Origin: Pseudomonas piscis
GTDB lineage: Bacteria; Pseudomonadota; Gammaproteobacteria; Pseudomonadales; Pseudomonadaceae
Length of the DNA stretch: 64,000 bases
NCBI RefSeq assembly: GCF_009380155.1
Contig: NZ_WHUV01000008.1
Location: 1 to 64,000 of the forward strand
Direction of reading: 5' to 3'
Below the pieces are notes generated by a model. It was given only the letters and a program-made list of their open reading frames with translations. It was not told the DNA's origin and did no database searches. The translations under genes and the position numbers were made by a program. The first letter of the stretch is position 1, and every line of letters begins with the position of its first letter. Positions 1-7,548 of this stretch are shown here, one piece after another.

Positions 1-155
1 TCACCTTGCTGCTCGTACTGGCGCTTCCATTTGCCCAGCAGGCTTTCAGCGATGCCGAGCGTCTCGGCTACATGACGAAGCGGCGTGCCGGCAAGTACCT
101 GGTCTACCGCCTCGCGTTTGAAGGATTCGGGAAAACGTCGTCTGGTCTGGGTCAT
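1..155 (-). CDS. IS3-family transposase OrfA, N-terminal part (cut by window edge)
   Basis: The minus strand from the ATG at 155 reads a typical IS3-family OrfA start: basic residues and FPESFKREAV, then the helix-turn-helix segment LRHVAETLGIAESLLGKWKR. This HTH binds the ends of the insertion sequence; the catalytic DDE domain (OrfB) would lie beyond the left window edge. GGAGTG precedes the ATG. About 51 residues are visible. Family assignment is firm; the exact IS name cannot be given from this fragment. Confidence 0.85.
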   Translation of the reverse strand, partial: MTQTRRRFPESFKREAVDQVLAGTPLRHVAETLGIAESLLGKWKRQYEQQG

Positions 156-200
156 GAACACTCCTTGCGGTGGACATTATCCACCTTAAGTCAGTGTCCA
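1..200 (-). mobile_element. End of an IS3-family insertion sequence
   Basis: Upstream of the orfA start the sequence ends in an apparent terminal repeat. On the minus strand it begins TGGACACTGACTTAAGG and includes GGTGGATAATGTCCACC, an inner inverted repeat. The outer boundary is set at 200 because the TG...CA type end of IS3 elements falls there. The other end and the target duplication are outside the window, so completeness is unknown. Confidence 0.6.
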
Positions 201-580
201 CTCAGCCCGGGACAGACCAGACTTCATGTCAAAATTGCTCCTCGGTGGTCTGCGTGATCGAGGCCATCATCGTCTGTACGCAATTCACAGCCAAGAACCA
301 CGCCACAAAATCGAACCTCGCCATTTTGTAGCGCGCCAGGAACGATCCGCGTGCTGGACAGCTTAATCTCTGGCGCTCCGGATATTAACTCAAGAATAAA
401 TACCCTGACCAAATGGTTTAAGACTAATCAAACGTGAGGCGGTACAAGCTGTTCACTGCGTCGATTACGACAAAGCCACAACGTTAATTTAATTGGAATT
501 ATACGACTTTAGGGTTATTGATAAAAACACATACTTCCGATCAATAAAACCATCTAAGCCAGGATAGCCCTGATTTGACC
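201..580. other. Gene-free stretch between IS end and the dprA-like operon
   Basis: No convincing gene. On the plus strand an open frame ends at about 437 with a protein-like tail (RVLDSLISGAPDINSRIN, then a stop a dozen residues later). It could be the remnant of a coding sequence interrupted by the IS, but its upstream part does not look coding. From about 400 the DNA becomes AT-rich, matching the operon to the right. Confidence 0.4.
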
Positions 581-1255
581 TCAGTGAGACTGGGTGAATT
601 TAAAACTTTTAAACAGGTACTCATACCTATTCGATACTTTCACCTCAAGATCGCCAACGGCCAAATATATCATACAGCTTTCTAAAATCTGTTTAACTAG
701 AGACTTAAACTCCAAAGTATCGACCATAGTAATATGGCTTGATAAGTTTTCTTTGAACACCCCATCCCACTTTTCATCAGGGTGCTTTATCAGAAAACCT
801 AAATTCTTTTTACAAACAAATAGAGCGTGATGCTTGCAATACCTATCTTTAGACACAAAGCTTCCGTCGTGAAAAACACTGTTCCGCAGACTGTAGAGGG
901 ATTTTATGTCTAGGCTCGACAGATCGGTAAAGCTGTGTAGTGCTGATTTAACCCCGGATGAAACATCATTTTTTTTAGATTTCCTCCCATAAAATGTCCC
1001 TATCTGATCGAGAATCGCAAAACCACACATCAGGGGGGTAAAGACTTCTGTTCTATAGTTATTAAAAGAGCATAAGAGATTTTCATACAAGTCGTGCAAG
1101 TTTGATACGAGAATTGCATCCTTAACAATATGCCGAGACTTTGAATAGCTTAAATGAAGATAAGCAAAATCTTCTCCAGTCAGCTTGAAAAGTGTTTTCT
1201 CAATCAAATTAGAATCTTCATACTCAGGGCGCACAAAAGGAACTATACAATCCAT
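581..1255 (-). CDS. Hypothetical protein with a HEPN-like RNSVFH motif; third gene of dprA-like operon
   Basis: A 224-residue acidic to neutral protein from an AT-rich gene; I do not recognise the family. Helix-rich composition and the segment SLYSLRNSVFHDGS near the middle (about residue 125) fit the R-x4-H active-site pattern of HEPN domains, many of which are RNases in defence systems. This is a motif-level resemblance only. It lies 49 bp downstream of the phosphoribosyltransferase gene in the same direction, so it probably shares its transcript. A GTG directly precedes the ATG at 1255; AAGG is just upstream of both. Confidence 0.6.
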   Translation of the reverse strand: MDCIVPFVRPEYEDSNLIEKTLFKLTGEDFAYLHLSYSKSRHIVKDAILVSNLHDLYENLLCSFNNYRTEVFTPLMCGFAILDQIGTFYGRKSKKNDVSSGVKSALHSFTDLSSLDIKSLYSLRNSVFHDGSFVSKDRYCKHHALFVCKKNLGFLIKHPDEKWDGVFKENLSSHITMVDTLEFKSLVKQILESCMIYLAVGDLEVKVSNRYEYLFKSFKFTQSH

Positions 1256-1304
1256 CACCTTACTCTTTTATATTTTACAGAGGGTTGTTTTACTATAGTC
1301 CGCC

Positions 1305-1949
1305 TCAGCCAAAAGCATTTAACCAATCATCAAACTCGTCAGCTGGCCAGATTGTTTTAGCCAGAAAAATCCCTATTATTTTGGCTCTAACACCTGAGTG
1401 CTGGAGCATCATCTTGGCTGCTTTAAAAGAAGCTCCCATCGTAATGACGTCATCGACAATTATCAGGTGCTGCTTAATTGGCAAAGCTAATAGATTAGTA
1501 TCTACTAACATTGACTGAGAGAGTTCAGTCGGCGTTAGCCGATCACCTACATGTTGACTGGCCCTTAGGTTCCCCTGGACCAGTAACTCACGAATGTCCA
1601 TATTTGGAGTTTGGCGTGCCATGCGCCTTAAAACTTTAGTCATGCGATCATCATAGTCAACATGTCCACGTGGTTTAGAGCACGGCATAGGAACGAAGGT
1701 CGAATTTTCCGAAACTATCGTTAGGTTAAGTTCTGAAGCTAGCAAGTCCCCCCAGAAATTTATTGCTTTGGCTTTATAGTAAAGCTCATTCTCAGAAGAC
1801 GTTGGTCTTTTTTTCAGATTTAAAATTTGTTGATTCCCCTGGCTTACGTTGAACCCCCCGCCTGAAGTGTACTCCAAAAAGTGATAGCAACTATCATCAT
1901 CATCCAAGTAGCGATAAGAATCATTGTCTAAGCGTATTGGCCTGGTCAT
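1305..1949 (-). CDS. Phosphoribosyltransferase-like protein (ComF/PRTase fold)
   Basis: The protein carries the PRPP-binding signature of type I phosphoribosyltransferases, IIVDDVITMGASFKAA, about 45 residues from the C-terminus, and a preceding FVPMPCSKPRG segment like the ComF family. Such enzymes transfer the ribose-phosphate of PRPP or act as sensors; the substrate here is unknown. The gene overlaps the end of the dprA-like gene, so the two are probably translationally coupled. A GTG at 1997 would add 16 residues; I chose the ATG at 1949, but neither has a strong ribosome site. ComF-like and DprA-like proteins are both linked to uptake of single-stranded DNA in competence, and as a pair they recur in accessory loci. 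Confidence 0.75.
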   Translation of the reverse strand: MTRPIRLDNDSYRYLDDDDSCYHFLEYTSGGGFNVSQGNQQILNLKKRPTSSENELYYKAKAINFWGDLLASELNLTIVSENSTFVPMPCSKPRGHVDYDDRMTKVLRRMARQTPNMDIRELLVQGNLRASQHVGDRLTPTELSQSMLVDTNLLALPIKQHLIIVDDVITMGASFKAAKMMLQHSGVRAKIIGIFLAKTIWPADEFDDWLNAFG

Positions 1950-2874
1950 CCGTGAGTAATCCGATAATGTCAGAGACGTTTTGCACCCGAACAGCACCTA
2001 GACTTTCAAATTTTTTAGGCCAGTTCAGATCGGGATTTCTAAAGCAGCTTTCCAAAATAAACAACTTTCTTTTTTGTGCCAAGGCAGCTCTAGCTTGGAC
2101 TAAGGTGCCAGATGTGTTTCCTGCCTCAACAATAATCGTCGCCTTGGTCAAGGCAGACATTGTTACGTTCCTAGCAGGAAAAAAAAGTCGATTTGTTTTA
2201 TAATTTTGATCTCGATATCGCAAGAAAGGGACTTGCGATATAACCAGGTGCCTTTGAGCAATATATTCTTGAAGTGATTTGTTTTCCTTAGGATAGTAAT
2301 CATCAAGTGGTGTGCCTAGTACACCGATTGTGTTCCCTCCAGCAGCTAATGCGGCATTGTGCGCAGCTGTATCAATTCCTTTAGCTAATCCGGATACTAC
2401 TGTAAAACCACTCTTTACAAGTTTGTGAGCTATAAGACCTGCGTGAAAAGAACCTTCCTCTGTTGGGTTGCGAGTACCAACAATAGCTACGCAGTCTGTC
2501 TCGACGAGTTCCCAATTCCCAAGGTAATACAAAACTTCGACCGGGTGGTCTGCATCGCGAAGCTTCTGAGGGTAGTCACCTGCGCCATTGACCCTGATCC
2601 CGATTTTTGAAAAAAACTCCTCACCTAAGGCGGACTTGAGATTTTGTAGAGCCTCCTCTATACGACTTTGATCGACTAAGTCTGACGGAATGGCTCCTGG
2701 GTTTTTTCTGAAAAGCTCTGCAAGATTTGCGAACCACGCGCCTTGGTTTTGCCAGAGCGACTCATAAGCGCACATTTCCTCTACAGGAGAAATAGGTCGT
2801 GAGTTGAATAGCGTCGGGTGGGTAAAGCTTGTGGTCATAAATTGGCTTTCTATCGCTATGTGTAGCATGGGCAC
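1921..2874 (-). CDS. DprA/Smf-like DNA-processing protein, accessory copy
   Basis: This 317-residue protein has the Rossmann-like DprA core. Visible motifs are AIVGTRNPTEEG, then VVSGLAKGIDTAAHNAAL, and later a phosphate-loop region with IIVEAGNTSGTLVQARAAL. Chromosomal DprA loads RecA onto incoming single-stranded DNA. This copy lies in an AT-rich accessory operon with a phosphoribosyltransferase and a possible HEPN protein, not beside topA/tsaC where the housekeeping gene usually sits, so a defence or plasmid-control role is more likely (inference). AAGGAG five bases before the ATG at 2874 fixes the start. The N-terminal 100 residues are not conserved DprA sequence that I can recognise. Confidence 0.85.
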   Translation of the reverse strand: MPMLHIAIESQFMTTSFTHPTLFNSRPISPVEEMCAYESLWQNQGAWFANLAELFRKNPGAIPSDLVDQSRIEEALQNLKSALGEEFFSKIGIRVNGAGDYPQKLRDADHPVEVLYYLGNWELVETDCVAIVGTRNPTEEGSFHAGLIAHKLVKSGFTVVSGLAKGIDTAAHNAALAAGGNTIGVLGTPLDDYYPKENKSLQEYIAQRHLVISQVPFLRYRDQNYKTNRLFFPARNVTMSALTKATIIVEAGNTSGTLVQARAALAQKRKLFILESCFRNPDLNWPKKFESLGAVRVQNVSDIIGLLTDDQANTLRQ

Positions 2875-4083
2875 TCCTTCGCCAGATTCTACTCTGGTGC
2901 TGGTCGATACTCACTCAGAGCTTCCTGAGTGCAAATCGTTTCCGGCTCTTAGGACTGTACGCGAGGCCTGCGCTCGCGTCATCCCACAGAGTTTTTTGCA
3001 TAGCAGCGCCTGTACTTGAGTACGACCCCGGTCTCTTGATGCAGCAAAAACCTTAGGCTATGAACCACATAGGGCCATAGCGATCTGTCAGGTTGAGTGG
3101 CAAAAGGCCTCAGCTGGATTCTTCAAAATCAATCGATTCCCTGCATCAGCTTCCAGTCAGGTCAAACTTGGACCATGTGAACTTTTGACGAGCATCAAGC
3201 GCCAGCGCGCCATTTTTCACACTGACGGCAGTGTCTCTCTTGAGCTGCGGGCAGTTTAGACGAGATCCGTCAGCGAAAATCCGTCCGGGACACCGTCTAG
3301 TGTTGCTTGATGCGCAAAGAATTTATCTGGCCCGGTATTTCATCACCCCATCCGGCCAGCGTGGGCCTGGATATTGACCGGGCAGTGAGCTTGACGACTA
3401 CCTCTTGAGTTCTTGACGAGGCTGGCGTTGGCCAAGCTACGCGAATGCCCGCAAAGCGTTGCCCTGCGTTGTTTTCAGCGTTCCCAGCGCTGGTGGCACC
3501 AGAAAAATCCGTCAAGACCTGTCCAAAACTTCGTCAAGGCCTGGTCAAGGTTCTAGCCATTTTAGACGGAGTGCATCTCTCTGATCCGTCCCAACCGCCC
3601 GCACACCAGGCCTGCAGCTGATTTCCCGGCGTTCGGCCTGCGGGTGCTGGCGCTGATCCGTCCAGAGCCTGTCCAGAATCCACGCCTCGAATTCTTGACG
3701 GGGTGAGGGCCTAAATTGAGCCACAGGCAGCGGCCCGGCTAGGCTCAGGTCCATATCACACCTCCCGACCCGTATAGTACCTGTCTAGAATCCGTCAGGG
3801 GTCTGTCATGGGTACGACATGGTCAAGACCTTTACTTAGACGGCCTTCAGCCCTGGGAAAACCTCAGACGCCCGGCCATAGGCGCTGCGGCTATCTGCCT
3901 GGCCTACATTCCGTCAAAGCGTGGTCAAACAAGCGCCCAGCACCACCGGCAATGTGAGACGGTGCCGGCCATCAGCTTTTACCAGCACGGCATGACATAT
4001 AGTCTATGGTGCCCAAACTACGCGGGTTCCGTCTCATGCCTGTCTCACATTTCGTAAAGGCATGGTCAAAGTAGCTGGAACTA
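2875..4083. other. 1.2-kb gene-poor region rich in phased GTC repeats
   Basis: No ORF here looks like a real protein. The open frames on the minus strand at 3297-3515 and 3545-3754 follow the repeats and have no ribosome site or recognisable domain. The region holds the GTC direct-repeat clusters listed separately. It separates the dprA-like operon from the HNH gene, which converge away from and toward it respectively. Confidence 0.5.
3267..4070. repeat. Clusters of GTC words repeated at 10-12 bp
   Basis: On the plus strand GTC-led words recur about one helical turn apart: GTC at 3511, 3521, 3533 and 3544; at 3660 and 3671; at 3794 and 3805; at 3913 and 3924; at 4031 and 4042, continuing with GTA at 4054 and GTC at 4065. 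The exact distance is 11 in seven of nine within-pair or within-quartet steps. Within each pair the following bases also match (GTCCAGA/GTCCAGA, GTCAAAG/GTCAAAC, GTCTCAT/GTCTCAC). Looser copies occur at 3269, 3283 and 3295. The pattern resembles tandem operator sites more than chance sequence. Confidence 0.6.
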
Positions 4084-4836
4084 TCATGCTGGATTTGGCT
4101 GTCGCCCATAGTGCCTTTCTCGGTGACAGTTTGGACACAAAGCAAGGGCGTTCTCTACAGTATCGTGCCCCCCATCAGCTAAGCGCGTTATGTGATGAAC
4201 CTCCAGGTAAAGACTGCCATCCGGACGCTGAAATGGAGCGGGTAAACGACACCCTTCACAAGCTCCCTTGGCGCGAAGCAGTACCTCTGCCACGACATCG
4301 GGATTACGGCGAAATGTTTTTACGATCTGGTGCCTCACCTGAGGCACTGGATTGACATGGGCAAGACGTTTGGCCCGGTCAAAAGCAGAGTCAGCAATTG
4401 CGTCAGCGACCTGTTGAGCAAAAATCTCGTCTTCATCCACAGCCTTCGCCACAGGCGACAGTTCTGGAAGCAACTCCTCATAGAGGCTCCGGAGTGACGA
4501 TTGCTTGGCCAGCTTTGTAGATTGGAAAGAATCAAGGTACTCGATATGGCCACCCAGCGATTGCAAAGCGGGGAGTAACGCAGAGTGGCCGACATCATTT
4601 TTCAATTGATTAATCATGTACCTCAACGCGTCCACCTTGGGCGTCAACTTGAGGGTTCTCCCCCTACGTAGCCCATCATACGCACCGAGATATGCACTGG
4701 CCGTCTTTGCGTTCAAACCGTACTCATTCTCCAGCGCTCTCCGCGCTTCGGAGGGAGTAATACTGCGACTCCAGATATTTGCACCAAGGCGATAAGCCTC
4801 CTGATACATCTGTTCAGTTACTGCCATCCTCGCCAT
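4084..4836 (-). CDS. HNH endonuclease
   Basis: A 250-residue protein with a C-terminal HNH nuclease domain. Cysteines in CEGC, the catalytic LEVHHITRLADGG, an Asn in TVENALALC and the second zinc pair CPNCHRERHYG are all present, so the metal-dependent nuclease site looks intact. The N-terminal 180 residues are unrecognised and probably give DNA specificity. The start at 4836 has AAGGAG seven bases upstream. Related proteins act as restriction endonucleases or mobile nucleases. No methyltransferase is adjacent, so a classic restriction-modification pair is not seen. Dense word-pair repeats flank the gene on both sides. Confidence 0.85.
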   Translation of the reverse strand: MARMAVTEQMYQEAYRLGANIWSRSITPSEARRALENEYGLNAKTASAYLGAYDGLRRGRTLKLTPKVDALRYMINQLKNDVGHSALLPALQSLGGHIEYLDSFQSTKLAKQSSLRSLYEELLPELSPVAKAVDEDEIFAQQVADAIADSAFDRAKRLAHVNPVPQVRHQIVKTFRRNPDVVAEVLLRAKGACEGCRLPAPFQRPDGSLYLEVHHITRLADGGHDTVENALALCPNCHRERHYGRQPNPA

Positions 4837-4869
4837 ATCGGCTCTCCTTGAGAAAAGTGGTCAGATATT

Positions 4870-5270
4870 ATTCGCAGAGGCACATGGTGGCACTCTTACC
4901 ATCATCGGCTGGCGCTGACCGGTGAGATTCGTGGTTTTCATGTGGTCATTCGCGGCAGGCCCACTGGCAGACTGCAATACCGTGGAAACCAGTGTGGGAA
5001 CCAGGGCCTGGCAACCTCAACATTTCTCAACAGGCATAACGCCTAGGTTCGCGCCATGGGGGTTGCGAACCTAGCGTGCGAACCACCGGTGCGAACTGGC
5101 CCAGCACAAGCGCCGGAGTGCGTACCAACAGTGCGTACCTGGCTGCGTACCGCGGCAGGATCGCGCACGCCGACTGCGTGACGATCGTGTGTGAAGCGCT
5201 GCGCGAACTGGGCCCAGCACTGCCTGCTGGAACTGCCCATTTCGTGGATACCAGGGTGGATACTCACTAT
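4870..5270. repeat. Tract of consecutive short word pairs, each with a different word
   Basis: Successive direct repeats of 5-7 bp at 10-13 bp spacing cover almost the entire interval: GGCAC (about 4878 and 4888), GTGG near 4930, GGCAG near 4960, AACCAG at 4987 and 4999, CTCAAC at 5016 and 5026, TGCGAAC at 5064, 5077 and 5090, TGCGTAC at 5119, 5132 and 5144, TGGATAC at 5245 and 5257. The word changes from pair to pair. No gene is visible in 4837-5282. This is not CRISPR: repeats are too short and differ between pairs. Confidence 0.6.
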
Positions 5271-5282
5271 GCCCGGGAAGGC

Positions 5283-5544
5283 CTACAGGCGCTCATGCTT
5301 CCATTTGTAGCTGCTATACAGGAATGGGTGGCTGTCCTCCTTGGTAGTCTCCACAACTCGCAGCCTCACCTTAGTGCCGACCGGATAGGCCCTGATCTCC
5401 CTTGCGCACTCGATCTTCATGCCTCGCGGGAACGGCTCTTCACTCGCTGTGACGTACGCCATTCTTGCGGCGCGCAGGATCGTAAAAGACCTCAGCAACG
5501 ATCGAGATGTATTCGTCTGGGTCATGCCTAAGTTCCCAAACCAT
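5283..5544 (-). pseudogene. Small conserved-looking gene broken by a frameshift
   Basis: Starting at the ATG at 5544, the minus strand reads MVWELRHDPDEYISIVAEVF and continues YDPARRKNG before stopping about five residues later. The adjacent frame then carries YVTASEEPFPRGMKIECARE and continues as a well-formed protein to the stop at 5283. Joined, they would make one protein of about 86 residues, which suggests a single gene with a one-base indel near 5450. The second part could alternatively be translated by itself from an internal ATG. Family unknown. Confidence 0.5.
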
Positions 5545-5973
5545 GGTCGCGCTCCCTGTCTCCGTATGTGCGCTTACCGGAGTGAAGGCCTAGGTCAGCG
5601 ACTTGTCAAAACCCGAGATGAGGGACAGCACCGCGGCTAGGCCAGACGTTGACAAATGTTGACATCGAAACGCCTCAGCACCGCGGTCCTGGCACCTGCC
5701 CTGTTAGCAAATGTTAGTGCCTGGCCCTGGCTGGTCACCCCCTCAACCTGTTAAGAATTGTCAAGGATGGCCTTACGTAGGAGTGACCGTGGAGTGCCTC
5801 CCGGAAACCATGCCCGGCTGGTTACCAGCACTGGTTGCCACCTCGCTCCCACAACCTGGCGCCAGTTCTGCGAGACAGACAACATGGCCCGATTCAGACG
5901 TTTTGGTCTGTCTCGTGGCACAAAACGGTGAGGTCGCATTTCGTGGCGCGATGTAGAGGAAGGCCATGGCAGG
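5545..5973. other. Gene-free stretch with duplicated and paired repeats
   Basis: No gene seen. CAGCACCGCGG occurs twice, around 5622 and 5671, each followed by a GTT pair: GTTGACAAATGTTGAC at 5648-5663 and GTTAGCAAATGTTAG at 5703-5717. Also present are GGTTACCAGCACTGGTTGCC around 5818 and an inverted pair GCGAGACAGAC / GTCTGTCTCG between about 5869 and 5919. Confidence 0.5.
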
Positions 5974-6387
5974 CTAGAACGCTGTAGGTGAGAGATCCAT
6001 GCTCATGCTGGTATCGATCGAGATACGGTATTTCTTGATGGCGCCAGCATCCAATACGAATGAACGCTCTTTGAGGCCGCCACCGCATAAGGTAGTGGAG
6101 TTGACTCCCACGATTCTCTCGCCCGGCTCAAGGTAGAACTTGGCACTTTCCCCCGAAGCAATTTCAGCTGACTTCTTTCCGTCAATGTAGAGGATGGTGT
6201 TGCAAGCGCTGCCGGTGAAGCCTGAATCGCGAGTTACGACGAGCGTCCCGTAAGGACTGGGTGGTGTTACTTGAAACGCCAACAGGCGGCCTACTGGAAC
6301 AGGGTCTGCCTGAGAGGAATGAATAGGGGATGTAGCACAGCCGGATAGCAACGCCATCCCGGCAGCGACGATATAGGCAATACGCAT
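5974..6387 (-). CDS. Small lipoprotein, phage-associated
   Basis: The 137-residue protein begins with a lipoprotein signal: a short basic N-terminus, a hydrophobic stretch and the lipobox LLSGC, so the mature protein should be lipid-anchored at Cys17. The rest is predicted beta-rich with two further cysteines; no family recognised. I chose the second in-frame ATG (6387), which gives a normal signal peptide; an ATG at 6399 would add four residues. It follows the tail-assembly gene at a distance of 69 bp and may be a host-modifying (moron) gene. Confidence 0.65.
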   Translation of the reverse strand: MRIAYIVAAGMALLSGCATSPIHSSQADPVPVGRLLAFQVTPPSPYGTLVVTRDSGFTGSACNTILYIDGKKSAEIASGESAKFYLEPGERIVGVNSTTLCGGGLKERSFVLDAGAIKKYRISIDTSMSMDLSPTAF

Positions 6388-6456
6388 ACGATCATCCATT
6401 TGTTGCGCAATGGGGCGCTGAAAGTAACACGCCCCAGTGCCTACGCTAAATCGTCC

Positions 6457-7047
6457 TTAGGCCTTGTCTTCGGCGTAGATCGAAGCCGAAATGATCGCCC
6501 CGCCCCAACGACGTTCGCCGATACAGATCGGGACAGGGTTACCACTGGCGGTGGTGTTTCGGGCTGAGCCGAAGGCGTAACTCGGCAGGTTCTCTGGCGC
6601 TCCGCTCTGGGACAGACCTTTAGCCTGGGGGCTAAGCATCTGGATGACTCCCCCGATAGCCATAGCAACTCCGGTCTGAACCATCCAAGGCTGCTGAGCA
6701 ACTACACCAACCACGATCAAAACCGCTGCCAGCACAGTCTGCAGAACACCGCCGCGTTTACTGCCGGCGATGACAGGCACGATGCGTACCTCTCTAGCCC
6801 CTCCGCGCTCGAACTCATCCGCCCCAACGTTCTTCCGGTTCCTGAAAATGGCGAACCTCATACCCAGCGTCTCTAGTCGCTTGATCTCCTGTTCAAAGCC
6901 TTCCAGCGTTGCCTTCAAGGCACGGAACACCTCCCAGGTGTTTCGACTGTCCAGCAGGTAGTCCTTCTTGCGGAAGAACTTCCGAATCAGCGGGCCAGAC
7001 AAGTACACAATGGTCATCTCTGGGGCATTGCGAACAATAGCGGCCAT
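6457..7047 (-). CDS. Phage tail assembly protein, lambda gpI-like
   Basis: A 196-residue protein matching the layout of the lambda tail tip assembly protein I. It has an N-terminal ubiquitin-like region, a central glycine/alanine hydrophobic segment (VLAAVLIVVGVVAQQP) and a C-terminal part ending PVPICIGERRWGGAIISA. In a full phage it sits between gpK and the tip protein gpJ; neither is present here, so it is an orphan left by deletion or acquired as a module. It starts 2 bp after the stop of the upstream gene. Confidence 0.8.
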   Translation of the reverse strand: MAAIVRNAPEMTIVYLSGPLIRKFFRKKDYLLDSRNTWEVFRALKATLEGFEQEIKRLETLGMRFAIFRNRKNVGADEFERGGAREVRIVPVIAGSKRGGVLQTVLAAVLIVVGVVAQQPWMVQTGVAMAIGGVIQMLSPQAKGLSQSGAPENLPSYAFGSARNTTASGNPVPICIGERRWGGAIISASIYAEDKA

Positions 7048-7049
7048 CG

Positions 7050-7442
7050 TTATTTCTCCTCTGCGCCAGCAACGCTTGATTTGGGAACATCCGCGCCGAT
7101 CAGTTCGGCAAGAATCATGCGAGCGGCCATCGCATCCTCTCGGATGGTCTTTTCACGTTTCGGATCAAGGTTCCAGGCCGCACAGTGGCAGGTCACCTCA
7201 GCACAGGCGCACTTGCGCTCCGGTGTTGCTTGCCAAAGCTCCGCCGCGATCCTTGCCTCTTCCTCGGTGAAGTACGGGCCATCGAAGTCCTTACGCCCAC
7301 CCTTCACGATGTCGCTCACTACCCAGACCTTGTAACCGCCCACCGCTGTGGGGTGTTCCTCAAAGTCAGTAATCTTGCATGCTTCGGCAAAACGCTCGCG
7401 GTGGGTTAGCTGTGAAGCCTTGCTGTTGCTTGGTTCTGTCAT
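7050..7442 (-). CDS. Hypothetical phage protein with cysteine cluster
   Basis: 130 residues from an ATG with AGAGG five bases upstream. The central part (TAVGGYKVWVVSDIVKGGR) looks folded, and a CACAEVTCHC segment could bind metal. The family is not recognised. It ends 2 bp before the gpI-like gene and is probably co-transcribed with it. Confidence 0.55.
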   Translation of the reverse strand: MTEPSNSKASQLTHRERFAEACKITDFEEHPTAVGGYKVWVVSDIVKGGRKDFDGPYFTEEEARIAAELWQATPERKCACAEVTCHCAAWNLDPKREKTIREDAMAARMILAELIGADVPKSSVAGAEEK

Positions 7443-7548
7443 GCGTACCTCTGTGCGCCGCTGGCGCTGGTCATGGGCTGGTGCCCGGTAGTGTTGCTCT
7501 GTGTTGCGCCACGTTTTGCGAATCACGAAAACGTGGCGCGCAAAATGC

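Noticed and set aside
2886..2891. TAGAAT as -10 box for the dprA-like operon
   Set aside because: Too close to the start codon to leave room for the ribosome site, and no -35 partner.
3297..3515. 72-residue minus-strand ORF
   Set aside because: No ribosome site, odd composition, falls inside the repeat region.
3545..3754. 69-residue minus-strand ORF (MDLSLAGPLPVAQF...)
   Set aside because: Start looks protein-like, but its middle is dictated by the GTC repeats, no ribosome site is seen and no domain is recognised.
3970..3985. Possible left attachment site (GGTGCCGG, matching the tRNA end)
   Set aside because: Only eight bases match; expected overlap is longer.
4870..5270. CRISPR array
   Set aside because: Repeats are 5-7 bp and change between pairs; no spacers of regular length and no cas genes.
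5076..5531. 151-residue plus-strand ORF
   Set aside because: Runs through the word-pair tract and opposite the broken small gene; translation is repeat-driven.
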